Shown here: positions 53,563 to 62,383 of the stretch, piece after piece
Layout: each line of letters starts with the position of its first letter
Numbering within the stretch: the stretch's first letter is position 1
Source: Bacillus sp. V2I10
Lineage (GTDB): Bacteria > Bacillota > Bacilli > Bacillales > Bacillaceae
DNA: 64,000 bases
Reading direction: 5' to 3'
Assembly: GCF_030817055.1 (NCBI RefSeq)
Contig: NZ_JAUSYV010000001.1
Coordinates: 1,574,001-1,638,000, forward strand
Made by a program: the position numbers and the translations under genes
Notes under the pieces: generated by a model
Told to the model about the DNA's origin: nothing
Database searches by the model: none
What the model saw: only the letters and a program-made list of their open reading frames with translations

Positions 53563-54498
53563 ATGAAAAGTGAAATATTGTCAGCCATAAAAGAATATCA
53601 ATCGATCATTATTCACCGGCATGTGCGGCCTGATCCGGATGCATACGGATCACAGTGCGGATTAGCTGAAATCATTAAAGCATCATTTCCTGATAAAAAA
53701 GTTTTACTTGCGGGACTTGGGGAGCCGACACTTGAATTCTTGTATAAAATGGACACCGTAACAGACCAGGATTTTGAGGGCGCTTTAGTGATTGTCTGTG
53801 ATACAGCCAATCAGGAACGTATTTGCGATCAGCGCTACCATACAGGCGCTAAATTAATTAAGATTGATCATCATCCTAATGAAGATCCGTATGGAGATCT
53901 TTTATGGGTTGATACTAATGCAAGTTCTGTCAGTGAAATGATTTATGAATTTTACCTTTCAGAGAAAGAAGATGGACTCGTTTTGCCTGATAAAGCAGCT
54001 CAGCTTATTTATGCAGGCATAGTGGGAGATACAGGCCGTTTTCTTTTTCCGAGCACGACGAAAAAAACGCTGAGATACGCAAGTGAGCTAGTTGAGTATA
54101 ACTTTGCTTTCACAGAAATTTATGATGAGTTATATAAGACAAAGGTGAATGCAGCAAAGCTGAGCGGATACGTTCTGCAAAATTTTAAACTGTCATCTTC
54201 GGGTGCTGCATCGATGATCCTGACAAAAGAAATCCTTGAAAAATTTGAAGTAAGTGCTTCTGAGGCTTCTCAATTGGTTGGAATGCTTGGCAATATTGAA
54301 GGTCTTCGGGCATGGGTCTTCTTTGTAGAGGAAACTGATCAAATTAGAGTGCGCTTAAGATCTAAAGGACCGATTATCAATGAATTGGCAAAGAAATATC
54401 GCGGCGGAGGTCACCCGCTTGCTTCTGGGGCATCGATCTATAATTGGGAAGAAGCAGAGCAGGTTCTAGCAGATCTCGAAAAGGTGTGTCAGGGTTAA
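53563..54498 (+). CDS. nrnA: Oligoribonuclease/pAp phosphatase NrnA
   Basis: 311 aa DHH-DHHA1 protein. HRHVRPDPDAYGSQCG, ALVIVCDTAN, IDHHPNEDPYG (DHH motif) and the C-terminal GGGHPLASGAS are all present. It degrades short RNA (nanoRNA, pGpG) and dephosphorylates pAp. Good AGGAG RBS. Same location as B. subtilis ytqI. Confidence 0.93.
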   Translation: MKSEILSAIKEYQSIIIHRHVRPDPDAYGSQCGLAEIIKASFPDKKVLLAGLGEPTLEFLYKMDTVTDQDFEGALVIVCDTANQERICDQRYHTGAKLIKIDHHPNEDPYGDLLWVDTNASSVSEMIYEFYLSEKEDGLVLPDKAAQLIYAGIVGDTGRFLFPSTTKKTLRYASELVEYNFAFTEIYDELYKTKVNAAKLSGYVLQNFKLSSSGAASMILTKEILEKFEVSASEASQLVGMLGNIEGLRAWVFFVEETDQIRVRLRSKGPIINELAKKYRGGGHPLASGASIYNWEEAEQVLADLEKVCQG

Positions 54499-54503
54499 TC
54501 GCT

Positions 54504-54686
54504 TTATTTTACAGGAATAAACCAATATCCAAATTCTGTTGAATCTTCATGGAAGGTCAGTCCTTGTGCAAGCAGTTCTTTTTTAATTAATGAAGCGAGC
54601 TCCGCAGACTCTGCATAAGCGGAGAAACCTTCTTTCAGCCGTTTTGCTTTTTCGCGGGCCATCTTTTTGTGATTTAATACATACAT
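54504..54686 (-). CDS. Small hypothetical protein (60 aa)
   Basis: MYVLNHKKMAREKAKRLKEG, then a helical stretch ending STEFGYWFIPVK. GAAGGAGGG lies just before the ATG at 54686. Located where B. subtilis has a small gene (ytzJ) between nrnA and ytrI, so orthology is likely but not shown. Confidence 0.7.
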   Translation of the reverse strand: MYVLNHKKMAREKAKRLKEGFSAYAESAELASLIKKELLAQGLTFHEDSTEFGYWFIPVK

Positions 54687-54853
54687 CACATTCCCTCCTT
54701 CTTTATAGTGGGTGATCATGTCTGATGCTATTACCATTTTACCCCAAAGACGCGAGGGAGTGCGATTTAATTAATTGAAATTTCAAAAAATAATTCAATT
54801 TATTTAGATATGTTTATAGAGGATCCATCTGTTCGGTTCTTAAGTCCCGGTTT

Positions 54854-55357
54854 CTACTTTGCGAATGATACTTTAAGCTCGATGAAAAGGGTGGTGTATA
54901 TGAACATTTCCTCGATTTCTACCTTGTATTGCTTGTCATCAATTTTATATACCTTATTTTCAATGGCTTTTTTCATCAGCTTCCGGCTTTTATATACACT
55001 TTCCAAATCCTTTGCAATGACGTCAGAAATATCCTCTTTTACATGATCTTGGATCATATAGGTCATAAGTGACGTGAATTGATACCTTTCCCCATTGATC
55101 AGTGTCACATGGATGTTTTGGACCCTCAGTTTTTCCTGATTGATTTTATTGAGAGTCTCAATTTCTTCTTTATAGCTTATATTTGTTTTTTTTAATTCCT
55201 CAATTGTATATGCCTGATCTTCAATCTTGGTAATAAGCTCTTCCTGCCATTCACCGTAAATGTAGAGAAAGATACACCAGCTGACGACGGCGCCGAGAAC
55301 CATTCCTGCGAAAAGTCGCTGCCAGGAAGGTCTTTTGTATAAAGGCGGTATTCTCAT
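54854..55357 (-). CDS. ytrI: Sporulation membrane protein YtrI
   Basis: 167 aa. One N-terminal membrane helix (LFAGMVLGAVVSWCIFLYIY), then a coiled coil (ITKIEDQAYTIEELKKTNIS) and a C-terminal alpha/beta domain. It starts at the ATG that overlaps the ytrH stop (ATGA). In B. subtilis ytrHI is a sigma-E operon needed for full spore formation. Confidence 0.85.
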   Translation of the reverse strand: MRIPPLYKRPSWQRLFAGMVLGAVVSWCIFLYIYGEWQEELITKIEDQAYTIEELKKTNISYKEEIETLNKINQEKLRVQNIHVTLINGERYQFTSLMTYMIQDHVKEDISDVIAKDLESVYKSRKLMKKAIENKVYKIDDKQYKVEIEEMFIYTTLFIELKVSFAK

Positions 55358-55692
55358 TGCGGCTGCTCCTGAGTCAGCCATGAAATAAGAAGCCAGCCTG
55401 TCTGTGCCCCGCCCATTGCTGAGATAATAAGCAGAATCTGTTTGATGACATCCCGTGTTTCACCTTCAAAAAATCCTCTTTCAAAGCTGTAAAACGTATC
55501 AAACGTACCGCCGATAGCAGCGACAAGCGCCCAAATTTTCAATCTGTTTGCAAGACTGTAAATCGTTGACAGAGGAGGCTCTCCGGCTAAGTATGCTCCT
55601 ACGCCGCCGATGATTGAACCGCCTAAGATTACTCCGAGCGCTATAAAATAACTATTAATAAAGGCTGGTATAAAAGCTTCTTTAACCTCCAT
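55354..55692 (-). CDS. ytrH: Sporulation membrane protein YtrH
   Basis: 112 aa with three hydrophobic segments (SYFIALGVILGGSIIGGVGA; LKIWALVAAIGG; ILLIISAMGGAQTGWLLISW), matching YtrH. AAGGGGAT precedes the ATG. It is the promoter-proximal gene of the ytrHI pair and overlaps ytrI by 4 nt. Confidence 0.88.
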   Translation of the reverse strand: MEVKEAFIPAFINSYFIALGVILGGSIIGGVGAYLAGEPPLSTIYSLANRLKIWALVAAIGGTFDTFYSFERGFFEGETRDVIKQILLIISAMGGAQTGWLLISWLTQEQPQ

Positions 55693-55714
55693 TTTTCATC
55701 ATCCCCTTACTAAC

Positions 55715-55746
55715 ATGTATATGGACAAACAGTGGGAAGTATGTGA
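55715..55746 (-). promoter_or_regulatory. Possible sigma-E promoter of ytrHI
   Basis: On the minus strand CATATACAT is a fair sigma-E -10, with TCACATAC 15 nt upstream as -35. Supported by the known sigma-E control of ytrHI in B. subtilis. Confidence 0.35.
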
Positions 55747-55810
55747 TGAGAAAGCTTCAATTTGTGTCACTTTTCAAACAGGAATATAATATTACTATGA
55801 GATTGTTAGA

Positions 55811-55866
55811 AAAGCGGAGCCGATCTGACCCGAGGAGTCAGGCGGTGGAGCTAGACATAGATGATC
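55811..55866 (+). repeat. Dispersed GC-rich repeat, copy D (short)
   Basis: AAAAGCGGAGCCGATCTGAC, CCGAGGAGTCAGGCGGTGGA and GCTAGACATAGATGATC. The last part is shared with copy E. It lies in the leader just upstream of dnaE. Confidence 0.65.
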
Positions 55867-55912
55867 AAAATTTTATACAATTTACAGCTGTCAGAAAGGA
55901 TGGGAACATAGA

Positions 55913-58900
55913 TTGCCATTTGTTCACCTTCAAGTTCAAAGTGCCTACAGTCTGCTGAATAGTTCAGCAAGAATTAACAAGTTAATTGAAAAAGCTGAAT
56001 CATTTCAATTAAAGGCTCTCGCTATTACAGATTTTCACACGATGTATGGAGCGATTGCTTTTTATAAACAATGCAAAAAACACGGCATAAAGCCGATTAT
56101 CGGACTGACGGCTTCAGTCATTTTAGAAGAGTCCGGTGAAAGTACAGGGTATCCCCTGGTATTGCTTGCGAAAAATAATGATGGCTACCGGAATCTATTG
56201 AAAATCAGCAGTGTTCTTCAAACAAAATCGCCTGAAGGAATTAAGAGCAGATGGCTGAAATCCTACAGCGGCGGTTTAATGGCTTTTACCCCTGGTAGAA
56301 CTGGGCTAGCTGAAAAGTATATACAAGAGGGAAACAGTGAAGAAGCAGTCAAGATTTTAAAGATATATAGAAGCCTTTTTAATGAAGGAGACTTTTATTT
56401 ATCTGTTCAAAAGCATTTCCTTCAAGATGATCTTAAAATGGCTGAAGAGCTGCTCCAAATAAGCAATCAGACAGGCCTTCCGCTTGTAGCAGCAAATGAT
56501 GTTCATTATATAGATAAAGAGGATGCCTTTGCACATAATTGTTTGCTGTCTATTAAAAATGGTTCGAAAATGGAAGATGACAGTGATTATGCATTGCCCT
56601 CGAACCAGTATTACTTTAAATCACCGTCTGAAATGGCTGAACTTTTTCAAGATTGTCCTGAAGCCTTGGAGAATACGCTGAAGATTGCAAATGAATGTAA
56701 TGTATCTCTTGAGCTTGGAAAAACACAGCTTCCAAAATACCCTGCACCTGGCGGCCAATCAGCTGATGAATATCTGGAGAGACTCTGCCTGGAAGGATTG
56801 AAACACCGTTTTTCAGAACCGAAAGATACATATTTTAAAAGGCTTGAGTATGAACTGGATGTTATTAAACAAATGAAGTTCAGTGATTATTTCTTAATTG
56901 TTTGGGACTTTATGAAGTATGCCAACGACCATCACATTTTGACGGGACCTGGAAGGGGGTCTGCTGCAGGATCCCTTGTAGCGTATGTATTAAAGATTAC
57001 AGATGTAGATCCGATAGAACACCATCTTTTATTTGAACGGTTTTTAAATCCGGAACGAATCAACATGCCCGATATAGATATTGATTTTCCAGATACAAAA
57101 CGGGATGAAATGATTGCCTATGTTGCAGAAAAATACGGGTCGATGCATGTTGCTCAAATTGTGACATTCGGAACGCTTGCAGCTAAAGCGTCGCTTCGGG
57201 ATGTCGGAAGAGTCATGGGAGCATCAGCAAAAGAAGCAGATGTACTGGCCAAGCTCATTCCTTCTAAACCAGGTACAACTTTAAAGCAGGCTTATTCAGA
57301 GTCCAAAGATCTGCAAAACCTTCTTTCGGAGTCGGATCTTTATAAGAAAATTTATGAAACGGCCATGAAGATAGAAGGGCTTCCGCGCCATACATCCACA
57401 CATGCTGCCGGGGTAGTGCTCAGCAGCGAGCCGTTAACGGACATCATTCCCATTCAGGAAGGGCATAATGGGATTTATTTAACTCAGTTTTCGATGGATT
57501 ACCTTGAAGACCTTGGATTGCTGAAAATGGATTTTCTTGGCTTGAGAAACTTAACGCTAATCGAAAAAATAACAGATCTTATTGAACGGAATGAGAAAAA
57601 GAAAATCGATTTCTCCCTAATTTCATATAAGGATGAAAAAACATTTGAACTGCTCGGACAAGGAGATACAACTGGGGTCTTTCAGCTGGAGTCTGATGGA
57701 ATGCGGAGCGTTCTTAGAAGGCTGAAACCAACGGATCTTGAGGATATAGTGGCCGTAAATGCCCTTTTTCGCCCGGGTCCAATGGAAAATATTCCTCTAT
57801 TTATAAATCGGAAGCATCACAGAGAAAAGATCGAATACCCGCACCCTGCTCTAGAGCCTATCTTAAAGACAACCAATGGCGTCATCGTGTATCAGGAGCA
57901 GATCATGGAAATCGCTTCGAAAATGGCTGGGTTTTCTTTGGGTGAAGCTGATTTATTAAGAAGAGCAGTAGGGAAAAAAATTAAAGAAATGCTTGATCAG
58001 GAAAGAGAGCATTTTGTATCAGGCTGCATGGATAACGGCTATGATGAAGCCTCTGCAAACAGTATTTATGATTTAATTGTTAAATTTGCCAACTACGGAT
58101 TTAACAGGAGCCATGCAGTTGCCTACAGCATGATTTCGTTTCAGCTTGCTTATTTGAAAGCCCATTACCCTGTTTATTTTATGGCGGCGCTTTTAACAAG
58201 TGTGATCGGCAATGATGAAAAAGTGGCTCAATATATTAGAGAGGCCAAGCAGCACGGTGTGGCTGTTTTGCCGCCATCTATTAACAGGAGCGAATATCCT
58301 TTTATTGTAGAAAAAGGAAGAATCCGGTATAGTCTGAATGCAATTAAAAATGTAGGAACAAATGCTGTTAAAGAAATATATCAGGCAAGAAAGAAAAGGA
58401 AATTTGCCGATCTATTTGATTTTTGTGTGAGGGTATCAACGAAAATCGTCAACCGAAAAGTGATGGAATCTCTTATCTTTTCCGGGGCAATGGATGAGTT
58501 TGAGGTGGAAAGATCTACGCTCCTTGCAAGTCTTGATTTAGCTATCGAGCATGCTGCCCTTTTTTCTTCCGATGATGAAAATCAATATGATTTATTTTTA
58601 GAAGAGGAAGAATTCAGTATAAAGCCGAAATATATAGAAGTTGAACCGTTCAAAATTGAAGAAATGCTTAAATTCGAGAAGGAAGCACTGGGATTTTACT
58701 TTTCAAGTCATCCTGCATCAGCGCACTCATTCTTATTTAATCGGTATGGGATTGTAAAAATCAGTGATGCCCGGCAATTGCTTCATCAAAAGGTAAAGGT
58801 TGGGGTTTTTATTACAGCGATACGCACAATCCGGACAAAAAAAGGTGAGGTTATGGCTTTTCTTGCATTAAGTGATGAGAGCGGGGAACTTGAAGCGGTC

Positions 58901-59275
58901 GCTTTTCCGACTGTTTATACTAAAGCGGGTGATATCTTTTCTCAAGGTAAAGTCGCTGTACTCAGCGGGAAGATTGAGAATCGCAATGACCGGATGCAGC
59001 TGATTATATCTGATGCAGAGACCACCCAGGATCTCGAGAAAAGAACGAAAACACTATTCCTTAAAATCGAAGAGACTCATCTGACTGAAGGGAAACTGCA
59101 GACTGTACAAGATACTCTCAAACGTCATCGCGGCAGCACACCTGTTTTTCTTTATTACGAGAAGGACAAAAGAACCGTCCAGCTGCCAAGAGACTACTTT
59201 GTGGATGCGAATGACCGGTGTTTATCGGAGCTGAAAGACCTTTTGGGCAATCAGAATATTGCCGTGAAAGATTAG
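55913..59275 (+). CDS. dnaE: DNA polymerase III subunit alpha DnaE
   Basis: 1120 aa. An N-terminal PHP domain (HLQVQSAYSLLNSSARINKL; ALAITDFHTMYGA) is followed by the C-family polymerase core, with catalytic PDIDIDFPDTKR near residue 390 and GPGRGSAAGSLVAY. Near the end are helix-hairpin and OB-fold parts (VKVGVFITAIRTIRTKKGE). It is the DnaE-type polymerase that extends RNA primers on the lagging strand, distinct from PolC. TTG start at 55913 behind GAAAGGATGGG. Confidence 0.97.
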   Translation: MPFVHLQVQSAYSLLNSSARINKLIEKAESFQLKALAITDFHTMYGAIAFYKQCKKHGIKPIIGLTASVILEESGESTGYPLVLLAKNNDGYRNLLKISSVLQTKSPEGIKSRWLKSYSGGLMAFTPGRTGLAEKYIQEGNSEEAVKILKIYRSLFNEGDFYLSVQKHFLQDDLKMAEELLQISNQTGLPLVAANDVHYIDKEDAFAHNCLLSIKNGSKMEDDSDYALPSNQYYFKSPSEMAELFQDCPEALENTLKIANECNVSLELGKTQLPKYPAPGGQSADEYLERLCLEGLKHRFSEPKDTYFKRLEYELDVIKQMKFSDYFLIVWDFMKYANDHHILTGPGRGSAAGSLVAYVLKITDVDPIEHHLLFERFLNPERINMPDIDIDFPDTKRDEMIAYVAEKYGSMHVAQIVTFGTLAAKASLRDVGRVMGASAKEADVLAKLIPSKPGTTLKQAYSESKDLQNLLSESDLYKKIYETAMKIEGLPRHTSTHAAGVVLSSEPLTDIIPIQEGHNGIYLTQFSMDYLEDLGLLKMDFLGLRNLTLIEKITDLIERNEKKKIDFSLISYKDEKTFELLGQGDTTGVFQLESDGMRSVLRRLKPTDLEDIVAVNALFRPGPMENIPLFINRKHHREKIEYPHPALEPILKTTNGVIVYQEQIMEIASKMAGFSLGEADLLRRAVGKKIKEMLDQEREHFVSGCMDNGYDEASANSIYDLIVKFANYGFNRSHAVAYSMISFQLAYLKAHYPVYFMAALLTSVIGNDEKVAQYIREAKQHGVAVLPPSINRSEYPFIVEKGRIRYSLNAIKNVGTNAVKEIYQARKKRKFADLFDFCVRVSTKIVNRKVMESLIFSGAMDEFEVERSTLLASLDLAIEHAALFSSDDENQYDLFLEEEEFSIKPKYIEVEPFKIEEMLKFEKEALGFYFSSHPASAHSFLFNRYGIVKISDARQLLHQKVKVGVFITAIRTIRTKKGEVMAFLALSDESGELEAVAFPTVYTKAGDIFSQGKVAVLSGKIENRNDRMQLIISDAETTQDLEKRTKTLFLKIEETHLTEGKLQTVQDTLKRHRGSTPVFLYYEKDKRTVQLPRDYFVDANDRCLSELKDLLGNQNIAVKD

Positions 59276-59314
59276 ATTCGGCACATTTAAACGGTAAGTT
59301 AAAAAATACAAGAC

Positions 59315-59342
59315 TTTACAATAACTAAAAATATGTTATGAT
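59315..59342 (+). promoter_or_regulatory. Predicted sigma-A promoter of the malic enzyme operon
   Basis: TTTACA, 16-nt spacer, TATGAT; the operator lies 17 nt downstream of the -10. Confidence 0.55.
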
Positions 59343-59358
59343 TTATTATTGGCTGAGA

Positions 59359-59371
59359 GTGGTCAGACCAC
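59359..59371 (+). promoter_or_regulatory. Candidate FadR-type GntR operator
   Basis: GTGGTC-A-GACCAC, containing TGGTCAGACCA, which matches the TGGTNNGACCA-like half-site pattern of the FadR subfamily. It sits just downstream of the predicted transcription start, and the regulator gene of that subfamily is the second gene of the transcript. Confidence 0.65.
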
Positions 59372-59399
59372 CTCTAATATGACCCTAAGGAGTGAGAAG

Positions 59400-60635
59400 A
59401 TGTCATTGCGAGAAGAAGCATTACATATGCATCTAATTCATAAAGGAAAGCTAGAATCAAAATCAAAAGTACCAGTCAGAAATGCTAAAGACTTAAGCTT
59501 AGCTTATTCTCCAGGGGTCGCTGAACCTTGTAAGGCAATATATGACGACAAAAATAAAGTGTACGATTATACAATGAAAGGCAATATGGTGGCAGTAGTA
59601 TCAGATGGCACTGCTGTGCTTGGCCTTGGAAATATTGGGCCGGAGGCTGCACTCCCTGTAATGGAAGGCAAAGCGGTACTATTCAAAAGCTTTGCGGGAG
59701 TTGATGCATTTCCGATTTGTTTGAATACGACAGATGTGGATAAAATTGTAGAAACGGTCAAATTGCTTGAGCCTACATTCGGAGGCATCAATCTTGAAGA
59801 TATTGCAGCACCAAATTGTTTTGTTATTGAAGAGAGATTGAAGAAAGAAACAAACATTCCTGTTTTTCATGATGATCAGCACGGAACTGCTATTGTTACT
59901 GTTGCAGGACTTGTGAATGCACTTAAGCTTACAGGAAAACAAATGTCTAACATTAGAGTGGTTGCAAATGGAGCAGGTGCAGCAGGAATAGCAATTATCA
60001 AGCTTCTATACCGCTATGGCGTGCGCGATATTATTATGTGCGATTCAAAAGGTGCGATCTTTGAAGGACGTTCATTTGGCATGAATAACGTGAAGGCGGA
60101 AGTAGCGAAATTTACGAACCGTGACCGTGCTGAAGGCTCATTGGCAGATGTCATTAAAGATGCGGACGTATTTATTGGCGTTTCAGTTGAGGGTGCGTTA
60201 ACAAAAGAAATGATTGCTACGATGAAAAAGGATCCAATCATTTTCGCGATGGCGAATCCAGTACCGGAAATCATGCCAAGTGATGCAAAAGAAGCAGGAG
60301 CGATGGTTATTGGCACCGGCCGTTCAGATTTCCCAAACCAAGTCAACAATGTTCTTGCATTCCCGGGAATTTTCCGAGGTGCACTTGATGTGCGCGCTAC
60401 ACATATTAACGAGCAAATGAAAATTGCCGCTGTAGAAGCGATTGCTTCATTAATAAGTGCAGAAGAATTATCCGCTGACTATGTCATTCCGGCTCCATTC
60501 GATGCACGTGTTGCTCCTGCTGTAGCTGCAGCAGTAGCTAAAGCGGCGATGGAAACTGGTGTGGCAAGATTAAAGGCTGACCCAAATGAAATAGCTGAGA
60601 AGACTAAACAGTTAGCGATCATCGAAACAAAGTGA
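59400..60635 (+). CDS. ytsJ: Malic enzyme YtsJ (NADP-dependent type)
   Basis: 411 aa. The short malic enzyme form has VAYSPGVAEPC-like LAYSPGVAEPCKAIYDD, catalytic IPVFHDDQHGTAIV, and NAD(P)-binding VVANGAGAAGIAIIKLL. It decarboxylates malate to pyruvate with NADPH formation. The ATG at 59400 follows AAGGAGTGAG. B. subtilis ytsJ also follows dnaE. Confidence 0.92.
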   Translation: MSLREEALHMHLIHKGKLESKSKVPVRNAKDLSLAYSPGVAEPCKAIYDDKNKVYDYTMKGNMVAVVSDGTAVLGLGNIGPEAALPVMEGKAVLFKSFAGVDAFPICLNTTDVDKIVETVKLLEPTFGGINLEDIAAPNCFVIEERLKKETNIPVFHDDQHGTAIVTVAGLVNALKLTGKQMSNIRVVANGAGAAGIAIIKLLYRYGVRDIIMCDSKGAIFEGRSFGMNNVKAEVAKFTNRDRAEGSLADVIKDADVFIGVSVEGALTKEMIATMKKDPIIFAMANPVPEIMPSDAKEAGAMVIGTGRSDFPNQVNNVLAFPGIFRGALDVRATHINEQMKIAAVEAIASLISAEELSADYVIPAPFDARVAPAVAAAVAKAAMETGVARLKADPNEIAEKTKQLAIIETK

Positions 60636-60645
60636 GTGGTGTACA

Positions 60646-61302
60646 GTGACTGAACCGAAGTCGAAGGTATATATTGAGATACTTCGTCAAATCAGGTCCA
60701 TTATCCACAAAGACGGTCTGTCAGCAGGAGATAAAATACCATCTGAACGAGAGCTCGCAGAACTCTTAAATGCAGGGAGATCATCTGTCAGAGAAGCACT
60801 TCGGGCGCTCGAGCTGCTTGGAATGATTGAAACAAGACGCGGTGAAGGAACGTATATTAAGGATTTCCGCGAACATGGTCTTGTTGAAATTCTCGGAACG
60901 TTTATTTTACAGGATAAGAATGCTATCGCAGATTTAATTGAAATGAACGTTCTTTTGGAATCAAATGCATTAAAGCTATTGCTTGAGAAAGATAATAATG
61001 AAGAAGAGTTAAAGAATCTCGCCATCGCTATTCAGGAGCAGAACCTGGGACATATGGATATTATGGCTAAGTTCATGCAGCTGTCGGACAACTATCTTTT
61101 ACTCCGGATATGGTCTGTTCTGAATGAGTATTTAAAAGTAATACAGACGGATCATCACTCAGGCAGCGCCATCGTTTATGAAAAAATAATTGACGGACTT
61201 GCTTCAAAAGATGAAAAGATGGTTTTTGAATCTTTTTACACTCTAACAAATAAGAAAAACGCAAGCGCCTTGGTCAGCTCCGACAGGCAGAAAAAGCTCT
61301 GA
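60646..61302 (+). CDS. GntR-family (FadR subfamily) regulator
   Basis: 218 aa. Winged HTH GDKIPSERELAELLNAGRSS then VREALRALELLGMIETRRGE is diagnostic; the C-terminal all-helical domain fits FadR/FCD types. It starts with GTG at 60646, 10 nt after the malic enzyme stop. The last ~15 codons (KNASALVSSDRQKKL) are encoded by the dispersed repeat copy E, so the native C-terminus was replaced or extended. Likely controls the operon through the operator at 59359; the effector may be an organic acid or acyl-CoA. Confidence 0.85.
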   Translation: MTEPKSKVYIEILRQIRSIIHKDGLSAGDKIPSERELAELLNAGRSSVREALRALELLGMIETRRGEGTYIKDFREHGLVEILGTFILQDKNAIADLIEMNVLLESNALKLLLEKDNNEEELKNLAIAIQEQNLGHMDIMAKFMQLSDNYLLLRIWSVLNEYLKVIQTDHHSGSAIVYEKIIDGLASKDEKMVFESFYTLTNKKNASALVSSDRQKKL

Positions 61303-61336
61303 CCGAGGAGTTAGGCGCTGTAGCTAGACATAGATG
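61258..61336 (+). repeat. Dispersed GC-rich repeat, copy E
   Basis: CGCAAGCGCCTTGGTCAGCT, CCGACAGGCAG, CTGACCGAGGAGTTAGGCGC and AGCTAGACATAGATG. It overlaps the 3' end of the GntR gene and contains its stop codon. Confidence 0.75.
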
Positions 61337-61407
61337 CTGGAATTAATATGAATTCCGATCGTTTAAAGAAAATGTCGAATAGGACATGACACCTTTTTAC
61401 AAAAAAA

Positions 61408-61437
61408 TTGAAGATGGTTCGTTAAAGTAGATAGATA
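61408..61437 (+). promoter_or_regulatory. Possible sigma-A promoter of accDA
   Basis: TTGAAG, 18-nt spacer, TAGATA. Confidence 0.4.
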
Positions 61438-61519
61438 TGGCTAAAAGAGATCATTTCTAATCAGTCAGACGATCTTTCTAAAGACACCGGATTATTTTCA
61501 TAGAAAAGGAGGCAACGTT

Positions 61520-62383
61520 TTGTTAAAGGATTTATTTTCGAAAAAGAAGAAATATGCATCCATTCCCTCTGAGCAGGCAAAGCATGATGTTCCAGAAGGA
61601 ATAATGACAAAGTGTCCTAGCTGTAAAAAGATTATGTATTCTAAAGAATTGAATAAAAACTTGAGAGTGTGCATGAATTGCGGCCATCATCACACCATGA
61701 ATGCCAGAGAAAGAATTAAAAGCTTATTTGATGAACATTCATTTACAGAGTTCGATAAAGAAATGGTTTCAGAAAATCCGCTTAATTTTCCAGGTTATAT
61801 GGAAAAAGTAGAAAAAGACCGCAAAAAAACAAATTTAAATGAAGCGGTTGTGACCGGAGAAGGCACGATAAACGGAAATCATACAGTCGTTGCCATCATG
61901 GATGCAAGCTTCAGAATGGGCAGCATGGGATCGGTTGTCGGCGAAAAGATTACTAGAGCGATAGAGCGTGCAAATGACCGGAAGCTGCCATTTATCATCT
62001 TTACAGCTTCGGGCGGTGCGAGAATGCAGGAAGGTGTTCTCAGTTTAATGCAAATGGCCAAGACGAGCTCAGCACTAAAAATGTTCAGCAATAACGGAGG
62101 TTTGATCATCTCTGTTATGACACATCCGACGACAGGCGGAGTTTCAGCGAGCTTTGCTTCTCTTGGCGATTACAATTTTGCAGAACCCCGTGCATTGATT
62201 GGGTTTGCAGGAAGAAGAATTATTGAACAGACAATCAGAGAAGACCTGCCTGAAGATTTTCAGACGGCAGAATTTCTTTTAAAACACGGCCAGCTTGATG
62301 CCGTTATTAATCGATTGGATATGAAGGACACTCTTTCAAACATCCTCGAACTTCATACGTCAGGCGGTGGATCATCATGGTAG
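61520..62383 (+). CDS. accD: Acetyl-CoA carboxylase carboxyltransferase subunit beta
   Basis: 287 aa. N-terminal zinc ribbon with C32, C35, C51 and C54 (KCPSCKK and CMNCGHH), then the crotonase-like carboxyltransferase core (ASGGARMQEGVLSLMQM; GFAGRRIIEQTI). With AccA it moves the carboxyl group from biotin to acetyl-CoA, the first step of fatty acid synthesis. TTG start at 61520 behind AAAGGAGG. It overlaps accA by 7 nt. Confidence 0.97.
   Translation: MLKDLFSKKKKYASIPSEQAKHDVPEGIMTKCPSCKKIMYSKELNKNLRVCMNCGHHHTMNARERIKSLFDEHSFTEFDKEMVSENPLNFPGYMEKVEKDRKKTNLNEAVVTGEGTINGNHTVVAIMDASFRMGSMGSVVGEKITRAIERANDRKLPFIIFTASGGARMQEGVLSLMQMAKTSSALKMFSNNGGLIISVMTHPTTGGVSASFASLGDYNFAEPRALIGFAGRRIIEQTIREDLPEDFQTAEFLLKHGQLDAVINRLDMKDTLSNILELHTSGGGSSW

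Noticed and set aside
55743..55958. 71-aa plus-strand frame upstream of dnaE
   Set aside because: Runs through repeat copy D and into the dnaE start in another frame; no protein family.
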